Positions 32,740 through 41,678 are shown, counted from the stretch's first letter. The stretch is 64,000 nucleotides of DNA from Amarobacter sp964507025 (GCA_964507025.1 CAZDOK010000004.1:62001-126000); one strand, 5' to 3'. Program-made: numbers and translations. The notes: a model not told the origin generated them from the letters alone.

Positions 32740-33324
32740 ATGGTGAGCGACACTGGCAACCATCCGGACGATGCACTGCTCGAACGGCTGCAAGAAGCCG
32801 CTTCGGGCGATGCCGCCGTACGCCAGCTCAGGCGTCGCTACGACCTCTTGCGCGAGGATTACGAGCGCCTGCTCGACCGGCTCGGCGAACTCGAAGATCG
32901 CCTGAACGAAGCGGCGGAGCGGGCCACGGGGCCGGTGCCGGCCAGCACCTTCTCATCCGGTCTTGCCGAGGCGATCGCCGCCCCTCTCCTCCGCCTGCGT
33001 GACGACTACCTCGCAGCCGTGGCAAGCATCCAATCCGTGGTGTCAGGCCTCGAAGGACTGGCGTCCGGGTTCAAGGGCCAGCACACCGCGACTGGCCGCC
33101 CTGAAACCCAGGCCTACCCCGCCGGGACGCCGGACCAGGCGGAGCGGCCCCCGGCTACCGCACGGCCGACACGCATCCACGTCGATGTCAAAGGCTCCGG
33201 TTTCGGTGAGTTGCTCGACTTCCAGGAGCGTCTCTCGCAGCTCGGCGGCGTGGCACGGGTCTCCATCAACGCCATCGACAACGAACGCGCCACCCTGGTC
33301 GTTGAACTGGAACACCCCCGTTAG
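32740..33324 (+). CDS. Hypothetical coiled-coil protein
   Basis: 194 residues of unknown function. An N-terminal coiled coil (about 20-65, YDLLREDYERLLDRLGELED) is followed by a helical segment, a proline/threonine-rich linker (about 115-140) and a C-terminal ferredoxin-like segment (about 145-190, RIHVDVKGSGFGELLDFQER, VARVSINAIDN). It might be a small-molecule-sensing or assembly protein. ATG 32740 or GTG 32743 is possible; GGGAG precedes both. It follows the regulator by 40 nt, so co-transcription is plausible. Confidence 0.6.
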   Translation: MVSDTGNHPDDALLERLQEAASGDAAVRQLRRRYDLLREDYERLLDRLGELEDRLNEAAERATGPVPASTFSSGLAEAIAAPLLRLRDDYLAAVASIQSVVSGLEGLASGFKGQHTATGRPETQAYPAGTPDQAERPPATARPTRIHVDVKGSGFGELLDFQERLSQLGGVARVSINAIDNERATLVVELEHPR

Positions 33325-33415
33325 CTGTCGCCGGCCGCCGGCGAACGCGTAGACTCCCACGGCACACGGGCTGGCTGGCTCGGCTGCGAAACCGCCATGC
33401 CCGACGGGGGACGGA

Positions 33416-33769
33416 ATGGACATCGGCGAATTCAACGCGGCCTGGCTCCGCGCATGGTCCGACAAGGACATTGCGAAGCTCCTCACCTTCTATCATCCCC
33501 AGACCCTGTACAGGGACGGCCAGGTGCCGGGCGGAATTAGTGGGCACGACGCGCTCGGCGCCTACCTCGACAACCTGTTCAAGATGACGCCGCCGATGGA
33601 GTACACCCCCGACGAAGTATGGCCCATCCCCGGCGGTTACTGCGGACGCTGGATCTGCACCATCTCGTTCCCGGATGGCGGCCAGCGAAGGATGCGAGGA
33701 TTCGACCTCGTGCTCCTGGACGGCGACCGGATCACCCTCAACGAGGTGTACACCCACAACCTGCCCTGA
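33416..33769 (+). CDS. SnoaL/NTF2-like small protein
   Basis: 117 residues with the cone-shaped NTF2-like fold pattern: an N-terminal helix with WLRAWSDKDIAKLLTFYHP, GHDALGAYLDNLF, and C-terminal strands ending VYTHNLP. Members include polyketide cyclases and delta-isomerases but also non-enzymatic proteins. No catalytic residues can be assigned. GGGGACGGA precedes the ATG. Confidence 0.75.
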   Translation: MDIGEFNAAWLRAWSDKDIAKLLTFYHPQTLYRDGQVPGGISGHDALGAYLDNLFKMTPPMEYTPDEVWPIPGGYCGRWICTISFPDGGQRRMRGFDLVLLDGDRITLNEVYTHNLP

Positions 33770-33777
33770 CCCACCCC

Positions 33778-34908
33778 TCAGCGTATTGTCCGGAAGAACT
33801 CAACGATCTCTTCCCGGAGCAAAGCGGGTTGTTCGAGCGCGGCGAAGTGCCCACCTCTTGGCAGCTCCGTCCACCGCGTGATGTTGAAGCGCTGCTCGGC
33901 CCAGTTCCTCGGCACGCGCCATGGTTCCTTCGGGAACACCGCGACTCCGGTGGGCACCTCGACTCTGGGATACATGAACGCTCCCGGATCGCGCCGCGCC
34001 TCGTAGTAGATACGCGCCGCGCTGGCGGTGCTGTTCGGCGCCCAGTAGAACATCAGGTTGGTCAACAGTACGTCTTTCGGGAAGGTTAACTCGACATTTC
34101 CCGGGTGGTCGCCCCAGGTGTGGAACTTCTCGACCACCCACGCCGCCAGCCCGGCCGGGGAGTCCGCCTGGGCCACGGTGAGGGAATCGGGCTTGGTCGA
34201 CTGTACGTTGCTGTAGCCAGTCTCGCCTGCCTGGAACGCATCCCGGGCCGCGATGGCCTCGCGGTCTGCTTCCGTAGGCTGTGCTGGCGGTGGGGCAATC
34301 ACGAAGTTCAGGTGTGCGCCGGCGATATGTTGGCCATAGGCCGATGCCATCTTCGCGCTGATGATGCCGCCCCAATCGCCGCCCTGGACTCCGTAGCGCG
34401 GGTAGCCAAGCTCACGAGTCATGAGCGTATCGAAGGCCGCGGCTATTCGGCTGATGCCCCAGCCCCGGTCTCGTGGTGCACCCCCGAATCCGAATCCTGG
34501 CAGCGCCGGGATCACGAGGTCGAATGCGTCTTCCGCCCTGCCGCCGTGTGCCGCGGGATCCGTGAGCCGGTCGATGAGGAAGTAGAACTCGAAGATCGAG
34601 CCCGGCCACCCATGGATGAGCAGCAATGGAAACGGCGATGGCCCCCTGCCCTTGATGTGCCAGAAGTGGATGTCCACCCCATCGACTTCGCAAAGGAACC
34701 CCGGGTGCCGGTTCAGGTGGCCCTCATGCATCCGCCAGTCGTAGGCAGTGCGCCAGTACTCGCAAAGCTCGCGAATGTAGGCTTGATTCGCTCCATAGTC
34801 CCAACCGGCATCTGCGAGCTGTTCGGGCCAACGTGTGCGACCGAGTCGCTGGCGGAGGTCGTCGAGGACGGCATCGGGGACGTGGATGGCAAATGGTCGG
34901 GCAGGCAT
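33778..34908 (-). CDS. Epoxide hydrolase, alpha/beta-hydrolase with EHN domain
   Basis: 376 residues. The N-terminal EHN domain (1-90) precedes an alpha/beta-hydrolase core with LLLIHGWPGSIFEFY (HGWP oxyanion motif), the nucleophile Asp178 in QGGDWGG, and a C-terminal catalytic His354 in RGGHFAALEQP. This is the juvenile-hormone/limonene-type epoxide hydrolase architecture. Substrate unknown. A TATCAT box lies 6 nt before the ATG and no ribosome site is seen. Confidence 0.9.
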   Translation of the reverse strand: MPARPFAIHVPDAVLDDLRQRLGRTRWPEQLADAGWDYGANQAYIRELCEYWRTAYDWRMHEGHLNRHPGFLCEVDGVDIHFWHIKGRGPSPFPLLLIHGWPGSIFEFYFLIDRLTDPAAHGGRAEDAFDLVIPALPGFGFGGAPRDRGWGISRIAAAFDTLMTRELGYPRYGVQGGDWGGIISAKMASAYGQHIAGAHLNFVIAPPPAQPTEADREAIAARDAFQAGETGYSNVQSTKPDSLTVAQADSPAGLAAWVVEKFHTWGDHPGNVELTFPKDVLLTNLMFYWAPNSTASAARIYYEARRDPGAFMYPRVEVPTGVAVFPKEPWRVPRNWAEQRFNITRWTELPRGGHFAALEQPALLREEIVEFFRTIR

Positions 34909-34914
34909 TGGCGA

Positions 34915-34920
34915 ATGATA
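34915..34920 (-). promoter_or_regulatory. -10 box TATCAT, leaderless start
   Basis: TATCAT on the minus strand 6 nt before the epoxide hydrolase ATG; no Shine-Dalgarno sequence. Confidence 0.35.
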
Positions 34921-34952
34921 GCCAGCCGGGCGGCGGCGTCCAGCCTTTCGCC

Positions 34953-34981
34953 TTGACCCACCATGGGCCCGAACCTAGGAT
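34953..34981 (+). promoter_or_regulatory. Promoter of tRNA-Phe
   Basis: TTGACC (34953-34958), 17-nt spacer, TAGGAT (34976-34981), 11 nt before the tRNA 5' end. Spacing and position are those of a standard tRNA promoter. Confidence 0.65.
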
Positions 34982-34992
34982 GAGAGTTCCGT

Positions 34993-35068
34993 GCTGAGGT
35001 AGCTCAGTTGGTAGAGCACGGCACTGAAAATGCCGGTGTCCCCAGTTCGAATCTGGGCCTCAGCACCA
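34993..35068 (+). tRNA. tRNA-Phe (GAA)
   Basis: 76 nt including encoded CCA. The 7-bp acceptor stem is GCTGAGG/CCTCAGC and the D arm GCTC/GAGC. The anticodon arm CGGCA-CTGAAAA-TGCCG gives GAA. The T arm is CCCAG-TTCGAAT-CTGGG, with discriminator A. All stems pair perfectly. Confidence 0.95.
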
Positions 35069-35081
35069 CGGAGCAGCTTCA

Positions 35082-35109
35082 GAGCTCGACAATAACGTCG
35101 GGCTCTTTT
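35082..35109 (+). terminator. Rho-independent terminator after tRNA-Phe
   Basis: GAGCTCGAC, loop AATAAC, GTCGGGCTC, then TTTT. A 9-bp stem with one G-U pair. Confidence 0.7.
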
Positions 35110-35124
35110 CGTTGTTGCGGGGCG

Positions 35125-35517
35125 CTATCCCTCCGCCGCGAGCTGCGGGTTTGTGACCGTCAGCTTGTCATGGACCACGCCCCGCAGGTGAGCCAGCACG
35201 GCCTCCCGCCACGCACCGGCATCCGCGTCGCCCTGCTGGATGCGCTGTCCGAGTTCACGGTTGCGGGCCAAGAGCCGTTCCCTCACGTTGGCGAGCCCCG
35301 GCGGCATGGGCTCGACTCCCAGCAGGTGGTCCAGCCCATCCCACTCGCGCGCGTAGTGGTCCTCCTGGGTCGAAAGCTCACGCCGCAACATCTCGATGAC
35401 GTTCATCGAGACGCGTGCATGGAAGCTGATGCGCCCCTGGGTGCTGGGCATGACGTCGTCGCGAAGAAAGCCCGCGACGGCCTCCAGCAACTCGTCGACC
35501 GTAGGCCGATCCTGCAT
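35125..35517 (-). CDS. DUF6285 family protein
   Basis: 130 residues, MQDRPTVDELLEAVAGFLRD at the start, then FHARVSMNVIEMLRREL and a helical C-terminus. This is the pattern of DUF6285 proteins, which are regularly encoded beside ACAD10/11-like phosphotransferases. The role is unknown; the all-helical make-up suggests a subunit or adaptor. Its ATG overlaps the phosphotransferase stop (TGATG). Confidence 0.8.
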   Translation of the reverse strand: MQDRPTVDELLEAVAGFLRDDVMPSTQGRISFHARVSMNVIEMLRRELSTQEDHYAREWDGLDHLLGVEPMPPGLANVRERLLARNRELGQRIQQGDADAGAWREAVLAHLRGVVHDKLTVTNPQLAAEG

Positions 35518-36527
35518 CAGTCGCCCCTCCCCTCCAGCAGGTTCAGGAGTTCCCATTCGGTTTCGGCCGTTCGCCGCCCGATACTGGCCAGTTCGACGCT
35601 CTTGCTGCGCCCGGTGAGGTACGTGGCCGCCTGGGTAATCGTGATGACGCCCCACTTCACGTTGCCGTATACCTCCCAGAAGCGCACACGCTCGGGGTCC
35701 ACGGGGAACCCGCCGGCGGCCTCGTATTCGCGGAAAAACTGCTGTCGGTCGCCGACGCCCGCCATTGGGCGCGAGCCACCGAAACGCCACGACTTCACGG
35801 CCAGCCAGCCGAGGTCCTCCATCGGGTCGCCCCAGTGGGCGAGCTCCCAGTCGATGATCCCCCGGACACCTTCTTCGCCGAACAGGAAGTTGCCAAGGCG
35901 GTAATCGCCATGCACCAGCACCTGATCCTCGACCCGGGGCAGATTCGCACGCAGCCAGCGGAAAGCCAGCTCGAAGACGGGGTGCGGATCGGGTGACGAC
36001 ACGCGGTAGGCGCTCTCGTAGTGGTCGATCTCCGCCTGCGCGGGCGAAACCCCGGGCGCCGGGTGAGGCAATTCGGCAAGCTCCGGGTGGGCATCGAGGC
36101 GGATGGTGTGGATGCGTGCGAGGCTGGTTGCCAGCTGCCCGGGAATGAGCCGACGCGCCTCTCCGTATTGCTCACCACGAATCAGACGGCTGCCCAGCGT
36201 TTCCCCGGGCACCCGGCGCATCACGAAGAACTTCACGTCGAAGGTGTCGTCGCCATCCCAAAGCGGTTCCGGCACCACCACGCCCGCGTCCCAGGCCGCC
36301 TTGATGAGGTGGTACTCCAGTGCCCGGCCCGGCATCGACGGGACGCCGGGTATAGGGTCGCAACGGAAGATCGCTTCGGTGCGCTCAGTGCCACTAACGG
36401 CATCGAACGACCACGTCTCGCGCGAGGCGCCGCCGGACAACCGCACCAGCTCCTCGATCGCATGAGGTCTTCCCGTCCGGGCCTCGATGAAGCGCGTCAG
36501 CCCGTTGCGGACCGTGTCGGGGTCCAT
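35517..36527 (-). CDS. Aminoglycoside-phosphotransferase-fold kinase (ACAD10/11-like)
   Basis: 336 residues. The kinase catalytic loop is HGDYRLGNFLF and the metal-binding IIDWELAHWGDPMEDLGW follows it. The N-terminal lobe includes RLSGGASRETW. The family phosphorylates hydroxyl groups, including 4-hydroxyacyl-CoA in the ACAD10/11 branch, so a role in hydroxy-acid or steroid-like catabolism is plausible. It lies 4 nt after the DUF7064-like gene and overlaps the DUF6285 gene. Confidence 0.85.
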   Translation of the reverse strand: MDPDTVRNGLTRFIEARTGRPHAIEELVRLSGGASRETWSFDAVSGTERTEAIFRCDPIPGVPSMPGRALEYHLIKAAWDAGVVVPEPLWDGDDTFDVKFFVMRRVPGETLGSRLIRGEQYGEARRLIPGQLATSLARIHTIRLDAHPELAELPHPAPGVSPAQAEIDHYESAYRVSSPDPHPVFELAFRWLRANLPRVEDQVLVHGDYRLGNFLFGEEGVRGIIDWELAHWGDPMEDLGWLAVKSWRFGGSRPMAGVGDRQQFFREYEAAGGFPVDPERVRFWEVYGNVKWGVITITQAATYLTGRSKSVELASIGRRTAETEWELLNLLEGRGD

Positions 36528-36531
36528 CCGG

Positions 36532-37494
36532 TCAGTCTACCTGGTCGAGGTATTCGCTCAGGCCGTAACCTTTGCGCTCACCATCCAGCGTGTACTCGGT
36601 CATTCCCTCGCCGATGTGAGTGAACATCCCGGCGCGGCGATTGCGCAACGGAATAAAGCCCTTCACTTTCCCCTCGATGACGTGCGTCTCTCCGTTTGCC
36701 AGCGTGACCTTCGCCTTCAGGCCGTCGTGGTAGTTGGTGTTGCCCTCGTATGTGGTTTCGAGCTCGGCGTCCTTGATCTGGATAATCTCGTCGGGACCGC
36801 GATGGAACACACCGCCGACCCGGCCGCCAACTACCGATAGCACCATGCCGAGGTCGTCGCCGAAGTTCCCGGTTATCCAGCGATACGACGGGGTCGACTG
36901 CCAGTAGCGCGGGCCCCAGGAGTGGTCGCGCAGCCCGTGTCCCTTGATTTCCAGGACTGGACCATCCTCAACCTGGAGCGTGCCAGTGACCCGCATGTGC
37001 TGTTCGTAGTGGGCGCGAGCGAATTCGCTCTGGGCGCCGCCGGCATTGGGGTCCGAGACGTGGCCATAGATGGCGCCCACGCCCTCGTGGAGGAGGTCGA
37101 GCCTGATCTTCCTGTGCGGGTTCTCCTTGAACGCCACGCTCGGCTCCCGCATCTCACGCGGGTCCTCGAGGTACACCACCGAGCCCTCGTAGGTCGTGCG
37201 GATCTTCTCGCCCGGAACGAGCACCTCGACCTTCAGCCCCCCTGCGTTCCAGCCATCGTTGCTGGAGATCTGAGGGCGCTTGTAGTTGAAGAGCGCCGAG
37301 CCATCGGGCTGGTACACGATCACTGTCATCTCGGCGTGGCCCTCGTTCGCCCGGTTGCCAATGCGCAGGAAGCCGCCCATCTGCTTCTCGCGGTCGAAGA
37401 AGTTGAAGTAGACCGACTCGTTGAAGTTCTCTTCCGGTCCAAGCGGGTGAGTGTAGTCGTCTTCAGGCTTGACGTTGCCGATGATGGTGACCAT
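36532..37494 (-). CDS. DUF7064/DUF7065 (CrtC-lipocalin-like) protein
   Basis: 320 residues, beta-rich, with the RDHSWGPR motif and GHVSDPNAGG shared by DUF7064/7065 proteins and hydroxyneurosporene-synthase-like (CrtC/AttH) lipocalin folds. Such proteins are found beside phosphotransferases and acyl-CoA dehydrogenases in lipid or steroid catabolism clusters, but no activity is established. GAGGAG lies 8 nt before the ATG. First of three genes in the run. Confidence 0.72.
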   Translation of the reverse strand: MVTIIGNVKPEDDYTHPLGPEENFNESVYFNFFDREKQMGGFLRIGNRANEGHAEMTVIVYQPDGSALFNYKRPQISSNDGWNAGGLKVEVLVPGEKIRTTYEGSVVYLEDPREMREPSVAFKENPHRKIRLDLLHEGVGAIYGHVSDPNAGGAQSEFARAHYEQHMRVTGTLQVEDGPVLEIKGHGLRDHSWGPRYWQSTPSYRWITGNFGDDLGMVLSVVGGRVGGVFHRGPDEIIQIKDAELETTYEGNTNYHDGLKAKVTLANGETHVIEGKVKGFIPLRNRRAGMFTHIGEGMTEYTLDGERKGYGLSEYLDQVD

Positions 37495-37590
37495 CTCTCA
37501 GTATCTCCTCGGCGAAGTGTGCGGTGGCGCACGATGCGGCGGGATCATAGACCAAACAACGCGGCCCTGCCGCCCACCCGGGGAGGAACA

Positions 37591-38268
37591 ATGCGCCTGG
37601 CAAAGAACTGTCTCGATGTCGGCCTTTTCACCACGAACCTCGAGCCGATGCTGGAGTTCTGGCAGCACGAGGTTGGCCTTCCGTTCGAAGAGCTCCTCCC
37701 AGTTGGCGCCGGCGTCCACCAGCACCGCCACGCGATGAATGGCGCCGTGCTCAAGCTGAACCATGTGCGGGGTGACCTGGAGGACGGCGGACCCGGCGGC
37801 TACCGGGAGCTCTACATCGTCCGCGAAGGGCGGCGCGTTCCGAAGCGGCTGACGGATCCCGATGGCAACAGGGTCGTGCTCGTGCCACCGGGGTTCGCGG
37901 GCATCGAGTCGGTGGCCATCCTTGTCGCGGTGAGCGACATCGCCTGGGCGACCAGCCATTACCGGGGGTCGCTGGGGTGGGAGCCCGTGGACGAAAACCG
38001 CTTTCGCTGCGGGACGACCCAAATCCTGCTGGAACACGACGAGGCGATACAACCCACGGGAGAGATGCGCGCACGCGGATTCCGCTACCTGACCGTTCAG
38101 GTGTGGGACTGTGACGCGGAGTACACCAGTGCGCTTGCACGCGGCGCCCACGATGGGCGCCCGCCCGTGACACTCGGCAGCACGGCCCGGATTGCGTTCG
38201 TCCGCGATCCCGACGGGAACTGGCTGGAGATCTCGCAGCGCGCCTCGTTGACCGGAGCGGTGAGCTGA
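37591..38268 (+). CDS. VOC-family dioxygenase-like protein
   Basis: 225 residues with two VOC modules: LDVGLFTTNLEPMLEFWQHE, later LVAVSDIAWATSHYRGSLG, and a C-terminal FVRDPDGNWLEISQR with the conserved metal-binding Glu. The start ATG has GGGGAGG about 5 nt upstream. The substrate is unknown. It converges with the copper-protein operon. Confidence 0.78.
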   Translation: MRLAKNCLDVGLFTTNLEPMLEFWQHEVGLPFEELLPVGAGVHQHRHAMNGAVLKLNHVRGDLEDGGPGGYRELYIVREGRRVPKRLTDPDGNRVVLVPPGFAGIESVAILVAVSDIAWATSHYRGSLGWEPVDENRFRCGTTQILLEHDEAIQPTGEMRARGFRYLTVQVWDCDAEYTSALARGAHDGRPPVTLGSTARIAFVRDPDGNWLEISQRASLTGAVS

Positions 38269-38272
38269 CCCG

Positions 38273-40444
38273 CTACTGGTCGACGGCGGCGAATGTCCGG
38301 AGATAGTTGACCAGGTGCCAGAGCTGCTCCTCGGTCAACCCGGCATCCCTCCACGCGATCATCGCCGTCCCGGGCACGCCGTTGGCGATGAAGTTGTACA
38401 ACTGACCATCGGGATGCTGGGGCACATGCACCGTGAGATCGAGCGGATATGGGTTCAGGTCGAGGCCCGGTGGTGGGACGCCCGTCCGGCCGTGGCACGA
38501 CAGGCAGTTCTGCTCGTACAGCGTTCGCCCGGCGGCAAGGGAATTTGCGTCGGGGAACACCGGGTTTACGGGGAGCGAGGCATCCGGCTCATGCGCGTGC
38601 ACGGCGAAGAGGAGGAGCAGCCCGAATCCGAAACCACTCATCGTCAGACCGTTCGCGGCCCAGCCCGCCTCCTTACCAAGGCCGCCACGGATCGGGCCAC
38701 GGAACAGGGCGAACCCGAGCCCGGCCAGCACAAACACCAGCCCGCCAAACTGGTTCCAGGTGAGCCCGGGTGTCGGCTTTGCCCACGCGCCTGAGGACAC
38801 TGCGCCAGCGACCGGTAGCCCTGCCGGCCGGACATCGAAGAATCCACGCACGTCGTCCACGTCGGGGCGACGGACCTCCACCTCCACGCGCCAGCGGCCC
38901 TCCAGCGTCATGAACGGCCCCTGCCCCAGGTATGCGCCTTCGCCAGAACGAGACAGCGTCAGCGTGGAGGCACCGATGGCCTGGTCCTCCTGGTAGCGGA
39001 AGGTGAGGCGCACGCGGTCGGCTCCAGCTGGAGCGCCCCCCGTATCGGAAAGCTCGACGCGATAGGTGTTCAGTCCAGTCTGGTTGGGGTCGATCGCGAG
39101 GCGAATCTGCAGGTCCCCGAACGTGGACTGTTGGTCGAACGGTTTTCGGTCGGGGTCGAGCGTAATCGACCGGGAAGCGGTGGTCTGCGTCAATGCCGAC
39201 GCCGCCAGGAACACGCAGAGGCCAAGGCCAACCTCAGCCACGGCGAAATAGCGAAAGCGTCGCGGTTCGCCGGGCCGGCCAGCGACGAGCCGCGCATTGC
39301 CCCACCTGGCGTTGTAGGCGGCGACCCCGAGCAGCGGCGCCATCAGTCCCAGCTTCAGCAGCAGCGTCACGCCATACCGCGTGTCGCCGAGCTTGCCTCC
39401 CGAGTCCACCTGGACGAAGGCCCCAAGGAACCCCGTGGCAAGCAGGATGAACACCATGCTCGACGCCAGCAGCGAAAAGTGCCCCATCAATGTCCGCCAG
39501 CGATCCTCGCGACGGCCCACCCGGGCCGAGACGGCGAGGCCGAGGACCGAGCCAATCCACGCCATCGCCGCAATCCCGTGGAGGAAGTCGATGCCACGTG
39601 CCCACGCGCTCCCGGGCACCGCGGCAGCGTGGCTGGTCGCCGTGAAGGCCCAGAGGTAGACGGCCACCGCCCCCAACAATCCGGCCGCCACCCGGCGGGA
39701 GAGGCCGCCCGCGAACACAACGAAAACACCCATGATGAGGACCAGTCCCATCCTGGTGAGCCAGTAACCGCCGCTCTGCGTTTCGAAGAGAAGTTCGCTG
39801 GCCGGTACACCGCGGTAGGCCTCGCGGATCGTTGCCAGGTTCAGGAGCGTCGCGATGGCGAGCACCGCCACGCCGGCTGCCGTGGTTCGAGCCAGGCCGC
39901 GCCGGGTTCCGCCGGGGGCTTCGGTCCAGAGCAGGGAAATCACCGCGCCGGCCACGACCAGGGCGAGGCCCAGTAGGGACAGCGCGCGGACGGCTATCCC
40001 ATCGGCCCGAGGGCTCTCGAGGTTCCCGCTGGCGAGCCCGGCCACCGTGTTCACCACGTCCGGCACCGAGCCGTCCGGGTTGAGCACGGTGAACGGGAAG
40101 GAGCCCTTGATCGCGTGGCCATCGATCCGCGAAACGTTGCTCCAGAGCACGTTGTAGATGCCGGGACCGACCTGGGGGAGTTCGACCTGCATCGTCACCC
40201 CCGACACCTGCACGGGCGGTGTCTCAATGACCTGGCCGAGGGCGTCAAGCACCTGGATGGTGCTCGAGCGGGCGTCGATCGGCTCGGTGAACTGCAGCGT
40301 GACCCGTGCGGGGGCACGCTGCAGGAACGCGTTCGGGCCCGGGTCGGAGCTGCGAAGGGCCGCATGCGCCGAGGACGCCTGCGGCTGGGAGAGCGCGAGC
40401 ATCGCGCCCGCGATGAGCAGGAGCAGGGCCGCGAGGACCCTCAC
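38273..40444 (-). CDS. CopC-CopD-cytochrome c fusion, copper handling membrane protein
   Basis: 723 residues. Signal peptide ending near SSAHAAL, so the CopC-like domain (about 27-120) may begin with His27 as a copper ligand. An eight-helix CopD-like membrane region spans about 160-440, then a beta-sandwich (YtkA/FixH-like, about 455-570), another membrane pair, and a C-terminal cytochrome c domain with CLSCH at 647-651 and Met695 in GTAMIAW as probable axial ligand. CopC and CopD normally are separate proteins; the attached cytochrome is unusual. The GTG overlaps the CopC stop by 4 nt (GTGA). Confidence 0.8.
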   Translation of the reverse strand: MRVLAALLLLIAGAMLALSQPQASSAHAALRSSDPGPNAFLQRAPARVTLQFTEPIDARSSTIQVLDALGQVIETPPVQVSGVTMQVELPQVGPGIYNVLWSNVSRIDGHAIKGSFPFTVLNPDGSVPDVVNTVAGLASGNLESPRADGIAVRALSLLGLALVVAGAVISLLWTEAPGGTRRGLARTTAAGVAVLAIATLLNLATIREAYRGVPASELLFETQSGGYWLTRMGLVLIMGVFVVFAGGLSRRVAAGLLGAVAVYLWAFTATSHAAAVPGSAWARGIDFLHGIAAMAWIGSVLGLAVSARVGRREDRWRTLMGHFSLLASSMVFILLATGFLGAFVQVDSGGKLGDTRYGVTLLLKLGLMAPLLGVAAYNARWGNARLVAGRPGEPRRFRYFAVAEVGLGLCVFLAASALTQTTASRSITLDPDRKPFDQQSTFGDLQIRLAIDPNQTGLNTYRVELSDTGGAPAGADRVRLTFRYQEDQAIGASTLTLSRSGEGAYLGQGPFMTLEGRWRVEVEVRRPDVDDVRGFFDVRPAGLPVAGAVSSGAWAKPTPGLTWNQFGGLVFVLAGLGFALFRGPIRGGLGKEAGWAANGLTMSGFGFGLLLLFAVHAHEPDASLPVNPVFPDANSLAAGRTLYEQNCLSCHGRTGVPPPGLDLNPYPLDLTVHVPQHPDGQLYNFIANGVPGTAMIAWRDAGLTEEQLWHLVNYLRTFAAVDQ

Positions 40445-41022
40445 GGCCGCTTTTGCACCAGGAGGAACGTCCCACCGGCGCCCAGCACCAGCATGCCCAC
40501 GCCCACGGCCATCACGAGAATCCAGGTCACCCCATCTGCGTTGCCGCCACCCTCGAGTGCGGGGGCGGGCCCGCCGGCTCCACCGGGAGTAGGCTCGCCG
40601 CCTGCCAGGTCTTCGCGAAGCACCTCTTTGCCAGGGCTGGCTGCGGCGGCCGGGTCGTAGGTGAAGATGGTCTCGCCACTCGCGTCGTCGCCGTCTTCGG
40701 AGCTCAACGTCTTCCATCGGACGGTGTACGTGCCCGGTGCCAGGTCGGCCGGCAAGGGGACGCTCAGGCGAGCGCGGTTCGCGTTGTCGATGACGGCTGC
40801 AACGGAGGTCACCTCACTGCCCTCGGCGTCGATGACGTCGATGTCGTTGGCCCCGGGTTCCCGTGCGAGCTCCTGGCTCATCTCGAAGACAACCTCGGAG
40901 GGTTGTTCGACCAACACCGCTCCATCCCCCGGCTTAACCCTGGCTGGTTCGGCATGTGCCGCGACGGAGGCCGCCGCGGCGAGGGCGAGCAGGAGCGCGG
41001 CAGCCGCCGCCAGGACTCTCAT
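40441..41022 (-). CDS. CopC-domain copper-binding protein
   Basis: 193 residues. A signal peptide (MRVLAAAAALLL, cut before HAEPARVK, giving an N-terminal His as in CopC) leads a CopC domain (about 23-125, ending near ETIFTYDP). A Gly/Pro-rich linker and a C-terminal membrane anchor (about 165-190, WILVMAVGVGMLVLGAGG) follow. It is exported and held at the membrane. It is encoded immediately upstream of the CopC-CopD fusion with overlapping stop/start. Confidence 0.82.
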   Translation of the reverse strand: MRVLAAAAALLLALAAAASVAAHAEPARVKPGDGAVLVEQPSEVVFEMSQELAREPGANDIDVIDAEGSEVTSVAAVIDNANRARLSVPLPADLAPGTYTVRWKTLSSEDGDDASGETIFTYDPAAAASPGKEVLREDLAGGEPTPGGAGGPAPALEGGGNADGVTWILVMAVGVGMLVLGAGGTFLLVQKRP

Positions 41023-41029
41023 GTCACCA

Positions 41030-41057
41030 AGTCTAGCCCGGGGGCCGGGTGCGGCAA
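41030..41057 (-). promoter_or_regulatory. Promoter TTGCCG-N16-TAGACT of the copper-protein operon, leaderless
   Basis: Minus-strand TAGACT (41030-41035) is 7 nt before the CopC ATG. TTGCCG lies 16 nt further upstream. No ribosome site precedes the ATG. Confidence 0.45.
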
Positions 41058-41096
41058 CGCCTCCCGGCCGCAATCCTTACCGCTTCGTGAACCGGC

Positions 41097-41678
41097 TCAG
41101 TCGCCCGAAGCCACCAGCCCCAGGTAGCGGTCGCGATCAGCGGCGGTCGCGGGCCGGTGCTTCACATCGTCCGGGCCCATCGCTCGCAGCCATGTCGCGA
41201 ACTCGAGCAGGATCCCGTCCGGGTCCATGAAATAGAACGACCGGATGAACGTGCCTTCGTGCACCTCGCGGCTCACCTGTCGCGGGCTGTCGTCGTGATT
41301 CAGGATGGGTGTCACGTGGACGCCCCTTGCCTTGAGCTTCGCGTGATACTCGTCGAATCTTTCCGCGGGTACATCGAACGCCACGTGATTCATCGAGCCG
41401 TGCGCGGTGGCGAGCTCGCCTTCACCGGGCATCCCAACGGGAGCTGAAACGCCGGGTGCCGCACCCGGGGCATTTGGGAACCAGAAGAACGCCAGCGAAT
41501 CGCCGTTCCCGATGTCGAAGAAGAAGTGTTGTCCCATCTTCCCCGGCAGCTCGATCGTCTTGATCAGCGGCATGCCGAGCACGTTCGCATAGAAGTCCAC
41601 CGTTCGCTCCATATCGCGGCAGACCAGCGCAAGGTGGTTGATCCCACGCAGCACGAATTCGGTGTTCTCCCGTTCCAT
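41097..41678 (-). CDS. VOC-family protein (glyoxalase/dioxygenase-like)
   Basis: 193 residues, with INHLALVCRDMERTVDFYANVL at the N-terminus, GSMNHVAFDVPAERFDEY in the middle and FYFMDPDGILLEFATW supplying the last metal ligand. The metal residues His, His and Glu are visible, so it may be an active dioxygenase or isomerase, but the substrate is unknown. GAGGAGGG precedes the ATG at 41678. Confidence 0.8.
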   Translation of the reverse strand: MERENTEFVLRGINHLALVCRDMERTVDFYANVLGMPLIKTIELPGKMGQHFFFDIGNGDSLAFFWFPNAPGAAPGVSAPVGMPGEGELATAHGSMNHVAFDVPAERFDEYHAKLKARGVHVTPILNHDDSPRQVSREVHEGTFIRSFYFMDPDGILLEFATWLRAMGPDDVKHRPATAADRDRYLGLVASGD

